A program made the position numbers and the translations under genes. A DNA stretch of 64,000 nt from Ifrita kowaldi (Eukaryota > Chordata > Aves > Passeriformes > Cinclosomatidae), in assembly GCA_013398055.1 (NCBI GenBank), contig VZRS01009527.1:3957-67956 (forward strand), read 5' to 3'. Under the pieces are notes generated by a model. It was not told where the DNA came from, made no database searches, and worked only from the letters and a program-made list of their open reading frames with translations. This document shows positions 10,841 through 21,240 of this stretch, in pieces (the stretch's first letter is position 1; each line of letters starts with the position of its first letter).

Positions 10841-13800
10841 GTAATGGCTCACAATACGCAAACCCAAAACCTAATAAGGTGGGTATGGAACTGTCTCATT
10901 GCTACCAGTGTTTCGATAGTTTGTGGATGGGATTATTTACGCCATGTATTGGTCTCATTTAATTTGACTTGTATGAATTCTTGATGGAACAGCTATGGTC
11001 CATGTAAAAGTATCTGGTTAGTGTGGGACTTCTTGGAAATACTTAGCAAAGTTCTGTCTTAATTGGAGAATCATGCAGGAAGGGCAGATTCCAGTCTTAC
11101 ATTTCAAATTACCTTCGTAGAGTTTAATTTAAAAAATGAATGGGTGGGCATTGTCTAACATGGAAAAAATTATATACCTACTTATAAGTAACACCTTGTG
11201 TATATTTCTTAAATACTTAAAATGCTTTAAGAATTTAACAAATTCTGGTAATGTAATGCACCAAGTTTGTTCTTGTATGGTAGTTTGTCTCTGCACTCAT
11301 TTAGGCTCTTTGGTTCCTGTGAAATGATCGTCTTTTCTTGGTGTATAAACATTGCAAGGAGTGGTAACCAGGAAACACATACTGGTACTAATGGTAACCG
11401 CAGAGTAAGCGACCAGGAATTCCTTTGGAAGCTGCACAGACTGCTCTGTTACTCGTTGCTCTGTAAACAGCACTAGAGCATATGCCTTGTGGTATGCTCT
11501 GTGCGTGGAGGAAGGTAGAGACAATTAGCAAACTCCTTGAAAGTTGCTTCAGAAAGATGTAGTGAATGGTGACGGTGCCCTGGAAACCGCACAAAAGCGA
11601 GATATGAGGAGATGTGGATTCCTCCCCACTCCTCCCATTTAGCCTTTGCTGGTGGATCACTTGCTTGTGCATTTCCTACATTTCTGTCTGTTTAGATTTC
11701 TACCTTCTCCAGACAGGACCTGTGTTACGTCAAATAGTCACACAGCATCTCTGCAATGCCAATCTTACCTAACCTTAATGGTAGTTGTGCAAAGGCTGGA
11801 GTTACTGTGGACAGCATATTGAGGAGATGCTTAAGTTCAGGGGCAGGTGCTTCCAGCTTGGATCAAGACATCATGCCTTGAGTCCCCACTTAGGGCAGTA
11901 TAGCACCAGACATAGTAATAGCCATAATGAGGCCCTTTTGCAAAGCTGCACAAGAAAGTGACCTAACAGCTGGATGTAGATGGAACTGACTGATGCGAAC
12001 TCCCATAGTTGGGAATGACAAATTCCTCATAAGGGAAAATTTACTCGTGGAATGAGTTTGCAGCCAGAACGTCTTTTCTACAGAGGCTCAAAATTGCTAG
12101 GATGTCTCAGCATAGTAGGGATTTGTCTACTAATCCTCCATTGGTTCTTCCAAACGTGGGCTCACTAACCAGGACTTACAGAGTGCTGTGGGAAGAGCTT
12201 GTGATGCGCTGTTACAGCTCAGGGTGGCTGTTAGCATCTACAAAATCTTACTTGTTCTCCTGCAATATTTAATTATTTTCTTGCTGTTCACTGTCATTTT
12301 TTAAGCTGTTACATCAATAAAAGTGATGTTCACAAGGATCATGCTTTGAACTTGCTAATAAACTTGTTCACCTCTTAAAACAGGACAGTCTATACTGCTG
12401 CTTAAAAAGTATCCTTCTAACAGTACAGTACTAAATAATATATGGTGAAATCACATAATTTATACGAGATTGTAATAAAAATTCCTGGGTCTATATTGTC
12501 ACAACCATTATTCCTGCAAATGATCAGAGGATGGTGCAGTTTGTTCCTCTCCCTTGCAGATAGTAATCGCTACCACAGGACTGTCATCTCCTCTATTTCC
12601 TGACATACTTATATAAAAGTGTGCTAAAATGGACTGTCCCATGCTATGTCCTGTTTCCACTGAGCTTAAAGCAAATCCACAGATTCCCAGGCTACCTCAG
12701 CTTCTCCACTCCTGTGGTACAGTGTAGAGTGGTGAGGAACTTGTGGTATGTGAGGATCTTGCCGTTGCCTCCCAATATTCAATGTTTTGTGTGGAAAAAC
12801 TGCCTGACGTGGCTAAGACAGCAGCCCTCAAGCCAGAAGGACCTTGATGAGTGTTAATAAATAATGCTGGATACTTTGTATTTCTTGGTGCAGGGCCTGT
12901 CTGCTAGTCAGAGAGGCAGCTATTCATAGACTGAGGAATTGCAGCTTGGGCTTGCAGAGGTTTGCACCCATGATACACCTGTCTCTGTGATTTGTGCTCT
13001 TTGTTGAACCTGTGTGTGGAAATATGAGATGCATGTGCTATTGCTCAATCACTGCTTCGTGCCAAGGAGGGACTGAGGCAGAAGAATGAATTATAAACAA
13101 AGGAAAAAGCAGCAGTAAATTTATTTGGACGTGTTGCCACAGTTGATGTGAGGGGTGTGTTTAGTGACGGGGTGCCAGGCCACGTGTCTGAGGCCTGCAG
13201 CTGTGATAAACAGAAAATACGGTTTGTATTTGTGGTGGCAACCCTTCAGGCTCACAGGGAGATTTGTGATTACATTTGGAATTGGGCAATGTGCAAAGTG
13301 AGGGGCAAACTGGTTGAATCCTATTGAGGATTGTTGCTCCCAACGTTCAGTCAGCACCCTCAGCCCACTGAGATGCTGTATATCTATACTGCCTTCTGTT
13401 TTATCTATGCCTTCATCATCACATGCCAGCCTGCGCTGCTCCATCTGGCCATTGTCTCCAGCTAGCAATCCTCAGCTCGCCACATGATTTCCTTCTTAGT
13501 ATCCACAGTTGCTCTATCCATGCAGGTGCTGGGAAGCAGTGTGGCAACCTAGGCAGCAGCTGGTGTGCAACATCAGCACGTATGTACCAGTGGCGCTGGC
13601 TTATCAGTTAGACAGCTGAAGAGATGATTCCTGTCTGTCCCGTGATGGGGCAGGGCTGGTTATAGTTGAAATCTGAAAGCTAAAGGGTTAAGTGTTGCCT
13701 GCATAGCTGACTATCCCCAGCCTTGTGAAAAGCCAGGTTTCCCTCTTCTTCCTGGCTTGCTAAATGTGGAAACAGGGTATTGAAACTGCTGGGATGGCCT

Positions 13801-14220
13801 CTCCTAGTGCTGTTGTGGGTGTGGCTTGTTGTGCTAGGCAGCAGCAGTGTTTGTTTGGTATTTTTTCTCTCTGACCCAGCAGTGGCCAGGCTCGTTGTGT
13901 TCAATGCAAGTGCGTGCATTAGTGGATGTAGCAGTGTGGGAGGAGGATGGTCTGCAAGGGGTGGCTTCTCCAAAACCTGGATGGAGCTGTGTTACTGTCA
14001 GGTGTGGATGAATGCTAATGTAGAGCTCAGAGGTGGTGAGATGGCAATTTGGAGGGTGCTTCTCTCTAGCCCTTCTGTGGTACCAAAGGGTTTCTGCTGC
14101 AGGCATAGTGCCCACATTGTGGGCACTTGATGTGTGTCCGCATGTCTCCAGACAGCTGTTTAGTACAGTAGTGCTGATGGAGAGTCTTGGGCCAAGGGCT
14201 TTCTTTTAATGTATGTTTAA
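10841..14220. other. Noncoding stretch, no gene recognised
   Basis: Mixed-composition DNA. The frames around 13121-13468 (minus) and 13780-14130 (plus) are open for about 115 codons but show no domain, signal peptide or family motif. I treat them as chance. Confidence 0.5.
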
Positions 14221-14380
14221 CAACCTTTCATATTTTTCTGCCCGAACCGATCATGTTGCAACAATATCTAAGTTGTTTGTGAGTAAGTTATTCTCTTCCG
14301 AGTTGTTAATATATTAATTTCATGTGGTCAGTTTAGTCAAATGTCGTTTGAAATTTTCCTGCTTGGCAGACTTGTCTAGA
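14221..14380. promoter_or_regulatory. Candidate conserved noncoding element
   Basis: AT-rich block that keeps several CpG sites (CCGAACCGATC, TTCCGAG, GTCGTTTG) and shows TTAATATATTAATTTC and repeated TTGT/ACAA motifs. CpG retained in AT-rich noncoding DNA can indicate constraint. No alignment was possible, so this is a guess. Confidence 0.2.
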
Positions 14381-15017
14381 TTTGCTGTCTCTCTGGAGAA
14401 AACAGAAAAGACTCAGACAAACAACTAAACTGTACCCAATCTACAAACCTAATGAGAAGTTCAGATTTATTCAGGCAAATACTCTTTGAAATGCTACTAA
14501 TTACAAGCAGTGCCACTAGTGTAAAGTCACTAGTTTTAAAAAGAGAAAAGGGTGGTGAGGAAAACAGTTTTGAAGCTTTCATCTAGCAATGAGCAGCAAG
14601 CTATAGGAACCTATGTTTCATGATATATATTCTGTTTGCACAGAGATGTATTGTAGTGCTTTTAAAGTTAATCTAATGGCGAATTAAATAAAAAAAAATT
14701 GTAATGGTGAAGAAAAATATTTTCCTCTGATGGGAATTCCTTCTTTTAGAGAACTTTTCCTGGAAATGCTTGTTGCAAGCCAATACTGTCTACCAACTCG
14801 TTCCCCATTTGTGTTGGTTAAGGATTCAGTCTGCATCTCACCTAGTTTTGTGTCTGGAAGTCTTTCCATGGTTTTCAGTGGATGTGAGATCGGGTTTCTA
14901 ACTGGAAACTATGAGGTTTCAGCCAAATCATGTTCTGTACATCACCTTGGGCTTCTCTGTTCTTATGCCAGGCAAAATATACCTTCATTTATTCTGCCAA
15001 GCTCATCTCAGTGTTAC

Positions 15018-15118
15018 ACTGGGGTGTGTTTTTTTGGTTTTCATTTTGTTTTGGCTTTTTAGTTTCTTTTTGTTTTGTTGGGTTTTTGTTTGGTTTTGTG
15101 TTTGTTGGTTTTTTTCTG
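15018..15118. repeat. T/G-rich low-complexity tract
   Basis: About 100 bases composed almost entirely of T with G singles and pairs (TTTTG-type repeats). The hydrophobic Phe-rich frames across it are products of composition, not genes. Confidence 0.75.
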
Positions 15119-17161
15119 AAATATGAATCTCTATTGCCCTGATGCTTTTCTTAGGGCAGGAGACCACTGACATGTCTCCTGGTTGCTTTTTGACTGCTCT
15201 GGGAATGAATTTATCCTAATAACAAAGCAACAGATTTCTTATATTCTGCTCTACTTGCTGTTGTACAGAGTTTGTCAGAAATTAATACTGCAGAATGTCC
15301 CTGTGTGCTTTGCCATGTGGAAATGGACAGGGATAATTGTCTCCCATCACCTGCTGCTCACTGGGGCTCTCCCTCAGAGGAGAGCAGGGGCTCTTGTACA
15401 GCTTGAATATGGCTCCTGTGCTGGGGCTATACCCTGCTTCACAGTCCCAAATAATAAACGCTGCCCAGCGGGAAATCGGTTCCTGCCAGGTCTTCCTCTT
15501 AAGACTGAAAATGTACTTACATGGTGCTTCTCAAAACAAACATGTAAATGATAGTAATGTAATATTCACATTGATGTGATGCTGAATTCCAGATGTGTAA
15601 GAACAACCTAAGGGCCTGTTACACTCAATTAGCCTCTGGGATATGCTCTGCTATTTGTTGCATGGTCTTCCAGGATCATTGTATGGTCTTCCTAGGACCA
15701 TTGGCCATCTTGCCACTGGATCAAGTAAGTCCATTTGTGCCCTGCCATGCCAGAGTGGATAGCTGACATGGCCTGGCCCCGTATTGCCCATCTTGCAGAA
15801 TAAATGGCCTTGTACCTGATTATCTCACACTTTTTCTGGAAAAATAAAATTTTCCACATATCAAGTTCAGTTGCAGTGATTTTTTTTTATGTTATATAGT
15901 TATCTTGTGAAAAAACAGATATTTGAGTCTTATGAGTCGTATGCACAAAATCATTCCCAGGACACTGAGAGCTCTTGGGTTCTTAGTCAGATGCAGGGTT
16001 TCATCTTGCCTGTTTACAGCTCTCTGAATCCTCACCAACTCAAACATAAATTTGTAACAGTGCAGATACTCTTGCTTTCAATCTTCTAGCAGACAAATTT
16101 GCATCAGGCAACCATCCATTCTTCACTGGTGTCTTTTAATTTGAGACTGTTAAATATGGATCACAGTCTCATTCTGTAGCTTTCACAGTAGGTGTTTTAT
16201 TTTGACACTGTTTTCTCCAGGTCTTTAATTGGGGCTAATGGGAATTGCTTGTTGCATATCTACATTTGCTGCAAATGACTTAGACCCACACTTGCTAAGC
16301 TGTAGCCTACTGTCAGACATAGTTTCAGTTGTGACATTTCTAATGAAAATTATTTTTAGGCTCACTGCTACAGTGTGGTCATTTTGTTAATGTTTTGCAC
16401 AAAAGCATAAGGCAAGTAGGTAATTTTTTTCTCTCCTAATACAAAAAAATCTTTGCTCATGTAGCCTTTGAAGCAAAGATGAGCCTGTTCATCTGAGCTG
16501 CTCTCTGTTTTTTTGGAAGAAGTCTTGCCAGATTCCCTCTGTGTCTCTTTAAGTCCAAAATTAGTCTGTTTCTCTCATGGTCTGGGCGCTGGCTGACTAA
16601 CTCTGTGATGAGAGAGTGGGTACAGTGCATCAACTGCTTCTAACAGTATGATTTTTTACACTTGCTTTGCAAGTGCCTCATCTAAGCTTAGGGACATCCA
16701 TGCTATTTCTACTTTTTAGATGAAACAATCTGCCTCATTTCTAACCACATTTAAGAGATATGCCTGCTCTTTGGACATGGAGTTCTTTGCCTTGCTTCTT
16801 CTGCAAGCTTCAGGAGGGGAGCTGAGAAAAATCAGTTCTGACTCCTCTGCACTCCTATGCGTCATGCCAGGGAGCTTTCTAGCTCTTAGGTAGAGGTTCA
16901 AGCCAGAGGGCCTGAAAATCCACCGCCAAGTATGTCATGAGGGAGGATTATAAAGATTACTGTAGTTCAGGTTAAAGTCTTCATGGTCTGTTCTCTGTAT
17001 GTTCAAGACAAATATTATCTGTTGTGCCATGAGGCTGCAGGTCACATCCGTGGGACATCATTTGTTGACTCTTGTTTGCCTGTGGAAGATGCCATGCTTG
17101 CAATCCACACAGTGCTTCATCTCTGCAGCTGCACTCTCTTCTTGTATAGCTATAGATGGTA

Positions 17162-17227
17162 GCTTTCTCTAGCAGAAGGTGCTGTGATTTGAATGCTTTC
17201 TCTAGCAGAAGGTGTTGTGTTTTGAAT
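17162..17227 (+). repeat. 33-bp tandem duplication, two copies
   Basis: Copy 1 is 17162-17194 and copy 2 is 17195-17227. Both begin GCTTTCTCTAGCAGAAGGTG and end TTTGAAT, with two mismatches between them. A simple local duplication. Confidence 0.9.
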
Positions 17228-18940
17228 GCAAACCATCATCTCTGACCACTATTTCTATTGTCTATTCCTTAAAGACACTAATGAAGAAAATATTTCACTT
17301 AGGAATCAAAGACCCAAATTTAGGAGCATAAATCTCGAGATGCAGGGTTCATGTCAGTCTTTTTATGCAGGTTTTGCATATTGACATTTAGTCTTAGTGG
17401 GGGTTTTTGGTTTGTTTTTAATCTCAGAAAAATCTTCCTTATGTTTTGCTGCCTTGGGGAATATGACAGTGATACTTATTTTAGAGGCACATCTTAACTG
17501 GATGGTTTTGACCTGTGGGAGGCAATCAGGGGAAATAACCCTGAATCTTTAGGCTGTAGTAAAAATCATCAAAGGAAAATGTTTCTCCCATCTGGAGGTT
17601 TCCCTATTATGTCATAGGGGTGACAGACTGTCTGGAAGAGGGAAGGCTGTTGAAAGGCTGGGATATAACCTGCTTGACTCTATTTATATAAGACATCATA
17701 GTTAGCTGCATCTAATCTTGCTTCCGTTCTAAATGGCACGGTGTTTTATCCCACTCTGAAAGTCTGCTTTTGCTCAAATGTTGTGTGCCAACATCTTATT
17801 TCAAGGGCAATTATGCAGAAGTTCAGAGTGCTGTGTGTCAGCCAGATTGAATATATTCTTTTTTTTTTTAAAAATCATTCAAGAATTCAGAATGTCTCGA
17901 TAACACTGAGATCATGGGATCTGTTTCTATCCTTTTATATGCCATTGCTGTAACAGAGGCAAGTTTTTGCTTCTCCTTCAGAACCAATATGGCTTTAAAG
18001 TATTGCTTTTCTTCATTTTAATGTAGCCACTATGCCATTTTTCAGATCTGACTCCTCTGTGGATAAAGCCATATCTGCTTTTCTTACTTAATTTTACTAA
18101 CCATTTCTTCCTAGATGAAGTGATGCTGCTTGGAGGCATTCAACTGTGTCTTGATCTTGTCTACTGGGCTGCATAACTTGCAGATGTTTAAGTTGTGTAA
18201 ACCCACTAGTTTGTACAGCTATTGGAAGGCACAGTATGAGATGCCAGGGTCAGTACAGCTGCAGTATAACTGTTGTGATGCTTGTGCAGAACTACAAGCT
18301 ATCATAAGTTAGGTTTATTTTCACATTTCAAAGTGTTTATAGACTCTATAATCTAAAAAAGGAAAGGCTTAGAGTTAATGGTTGACAAAGATATGGCAAA
18401 AAGAAATAGGACTTTGCAGTGCTACATTAACAGAGTTAAAGTAGAGTTGGCAATCACATTTCATATGGAAAATTGTATTTCAGACTTTGATCTACCTTAT
18501 AAAGCAAGAGTAGGAAAATAAGACTTTCCCATGACGTTACAGGATCCTTAGACGGAGAGGCAGCTGAGGCAGTGCAGTATGGCTTGCCTGCTGCTTTAGC
18601 CTTTGTTTAAATTGCCTGCCTCTGCTTGCTGTTAATATTCAGAGTAACTATATCCTGCACTCAAAAGAATTTTGCTATCTCTGTATTTGACAACTGAGAG
18701 ATCCTTGACATATCTGCTGATGCACTTTATCTGTGCTTTTATTAATATGTATTTATCTCTTTTTGTTCCATTTAAGACTGGACTACTTCATACAGATCCA
18801 TCATAAATACATAGCATTATTGTAGCCACAATCATCTAGGACATAAGAGGGAAAAGCCTCATCTCCTTGTATAAATTGAAGCTTTCTTATACAATTGTTA
18901 AATGGCTTGATTTTATCCCATCAGATTTTTTATTATTTTG

Positions 18941-19240
18941 ACAGCTGAAATAGTTTGATATTGTATTTTTCTGAATAATGTATTTCTGATTATTTTAAGA
19001 GGGTATTTTCTTGCACATAAATGAAATCCCATCACAGCAGCTGTAGTTCTCCTTAAAATGCTAGCTACATAGCAACATGCTCAATGTTTAATTAGCTTTG
19101 CCATGTTATTAACATCTCTTTAATATTCACTCAGAAATACTTGGCTGTTAAAATGTAGAAAAGCTAATGGATACATATAGCTTATTTATATGCATAAATT
19201 AGTATAAACATGAAAAATACAAATGAAAAGTGTAGGCTAA
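18941..19240. promoter_or_regulatory. AT-rich candidate conserved/enhancer-like block
   Basis: Contains an E-box CAGCTG followed by homeodomain-type sites (GTTTAATTAGC, ATTAACATC) and octamer-like or TATA-like ATATGCATAAATTAG. The mixture resembles vertebrate developmental enhancers, but AT-rich DNA makes such sites common. Confidence 0.18.
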
Positions 19241-19982
19241 ATGCCCAGACAATCATTTTGACAGCCAGCTTTGGCAGACTGTGGAATCAAGGCTCCTTGC
19301 AAGCAGCCTTGAACATCAGAAGATACCCTTTGGCATGCAAGGGACAGAGATGTGGTTTTGCCAAGCTCTGGGCTGGGTGAGCTGACATTATTTGATTGCC
19401 ACTCTAGTGGCCTCTCTGCTGAAGGCAGTGCTCAGGTGCTTGCCTTGTGGAAGGGTCGGGACTTGCAGCTTCAGGTGAGAGGGTGATTTATGCTGTGTCT
19501 GACAGCCTCTGTCTTCTGAGTTCAGGGTTGAGAAGAGGATCTGACAAAGGATAACCAGCAGTTGCTGTGGATAGAGAGTGGCAAACTCTCTATCTGTGCA
19601 AGAGAACAGAAGTGGAAGCAGTGACTCTGGGAGGTCCTGCTGCTGTCCCAGGCGTGCTACAGAACACACCACACTGCTTGGTATGGGGGTGCCAGGACTC
19701 ATGCCAGGTGCATTGCCTTGGGTGTACTTGTGTCCTCTGGATATCTGGACAAAACACTTTTTGGAAATAAACCTCACCCCAGAGTATTTTTATGGAGTAG
19801 GAGGACTCATGGCTTCTTCTCATTATAGGACAGACCTTTTGCAAGATCTGAGCTCTAATTCATATCAGAAGTGATGGTTTGTGATGAGAAGATTTACTGA
19901 CTTACAGCTGTGACTTTTCCACCCAAGTTTTTTTTTCCCTGGAATATGTGAACCACTTTCAAATGAACCATGAAGGGCAACT
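19241..19982. other. Noncoding stretch before the assembly gap
   Basis: Slightly GC-richer than its surroundings. Overlapping frames of 80-130 codons occur on both strands at 19388-19874 without any recognisable domain. Contains the hairpin at 19570-19594. Confidence 0.45.
19570..19594. repeat. Perfect 10-bp inverted repeat (short hairpin)
   Basis: GATAGAGAGT (19570-19579) and its exact reverse complement ACTCTCTATC (19585-19594) flank a 5-base loop, GGCAA. As RNA the stem could extend by four G-U pairs on the outer side. It is shorter than a typical pre-miRNA hairpin. Confidence 0.85.
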
Positions 19983-20111
19983 AAAAAAAAAAAAAAAAAA
20001 AGGGTCTGAATCTTCCGTGGTTTTTCNNNNNNNNNNNNNNNNNNNNNNNNNNNNNNNNNNNNNNAAAAAAAAAAAAAAAAAAAAAAAGGTCTGAATATCC
20101 CCTGGATTTTC
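19983..20111 (+). repeat. Duplicated poly(A)+GGTCTGAAT unit flanking an assembly gap
   Basis: A run of 19 A (19983-20001) followed by GGGTCTGAATCTTCCGTGG precedes the gap. After it, a run of 23 A (20065-20087) is followed by GGTCTGAATATCCCCTGG. The two flanks are clearly related, so this is either a true tandem repeat or two versions of one locus joined around the gap. Confidence 0.8.
20027..20064. other. Assembly gap (38 N)
   Basis: Thirty-eight undetermined bases between two homologous poly(A)-containing flanks. Any translation across it is meaningless. Confidence 0.99.
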
Positions 20112-21104
20112 TTTTTTCTTTTAGTAGGAGTGTAGGACGAAAGGGAATAAAAGCCCCCACCCTTCTCTACAACTGCCTTTTCAACAGCCAGCATTACCAT
20201 GCCAAGAATGCCATGGAGCATGTTTTTCCTGACTCTTTGAGGATTTATTCTGCTGCATCACTCACTAATAGGAACAGTTCTCAGTTGTTGTTTATTTGGT
20301 GGTTACTTACTGTAAAATTTTTTACATGTTTCAAAATCCATTTTCATGTCTTCTTGTGAGTGTCTCAGCAGAGAAGCTTCATACAAAATTTTGCCCTGCC
20401 AGTCTCACATTCAACTTGAGTTTGCCAAAGTTCTTGTCACTCAGTGAACAGCTGTTGTTTGTGATGTGCCTTTATCTCATTTGCTTTCCTTGGATCAATT
20501 GGGGAACAAAAGAAAGGAGAGCAACTAATGCTAGAGGTGCATAATTACATGAGTGGTACTTAAATATGGCTGTAAGTAGACATCTCTGGAGAAGCAGTGG
20601 AGAAAAACACTTCCCCCAAAGCTTGAATTGGGAATAAATAAGACTCCCTATAAGCAGTGAAGTGGGAGAAGGAAATGGTTGGGCTTTACATCCCAACTCC
20701 TAACTCACTGAGAGAGAAAACCTATCTGATGTTTCAGACGCAGTCAATGTTCCTGCTTCAGCTGTTCATGGTATACTTCTTAATGTCATCATCTCCTCTC
20801 CCATGGAGTGCTTGAAACTGGAGGAGGAGAGTGAAATGGAAATAGTGATCCTTCCTTCCTGGCATTTTAAAGACATGAGGACATGCTTCAGACACTCATA
20901 TTTTTTTCCTCCTTCTGCTATTCCTCTCATATTCTTTCGCCCCTTCCTCTTCTTCCCTCTAAAAAAGACTGCAGGGAAAGAAAGATGGGAAAATTCATGA
21001 GCTTTCTTTCCAGAACTAAAATTAAAGGACATAGGAACCAAAAAAAAAAAAAGCTCTCTTTGTTTCTCACTGCATAAATAGCCAAAACATGTTGGCAGTC
21101 AGAA
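20112..21104. other. Noncoding stretch after the gap
   Basis: No gene recognised. Includes an A-run near 21040-21051 and pyrimidine-rich sequence at 20900-20965. Confidence 0.5.
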
Positions 21105-21240
21105 TGGCGGGTAAGGTACTCGCAGGCAGATGACTATAAAGCTATCAGATTTATAGGGCAGCTTGACGTAAATGTAAATTATGCGCCATTCATATTGGGC
21201 GGGTGCTAATTGAATCCATACATCTATTTAAATTGTATTC
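21105..21240. promoter_or_regulatory. Candidate regulatory element with clustered factor-like sites
   Basis: Within about 100 bases lie CTATCAGATTTATAG (GATA-like, partly palindromic), a CRE-like TGACGTAA (21164-21171), ATTATGCGCC, a GC-box-like GGGCGGG (21197-21203) and CTAATTG (homeodomain core, 21206-21212). CpG sites in otherwise AT-rich DNA suggest constraint. There is no gene next to it. Inference only. Confidence 0.25.

Larger units (their letters stand above)
14381..18940. other. Noncoding stretch with small repeats
   Basis: No gene recognised. It holds a T/G-rich low-complexity tract (15018-15118), a short imperfect duplication of a CATGGTCTTCC motif near 15661-15703, and a 33-bp tandem duplication at 17162-17227. 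Confidence 0.5.

Noticed and set aside
13121..13468. Minus-strand 115-codon frame; the surrounding 13090-13400 looked faintly like an antisense LTR
   Set aside because: No domain or family motif, and no repeat terminus or consensus block that I could name.
14730..15142. Hydrophobic Phe-rich frames that resemble membrane segments
   Set aside because: They translate the T/G-rich low-complexity tract at 15018-15118.
19865..20221. Minus-strand 118-codon frame
   Set aside because: It reads through the 38-N gap and two poly-A runs, so the translation is not real.
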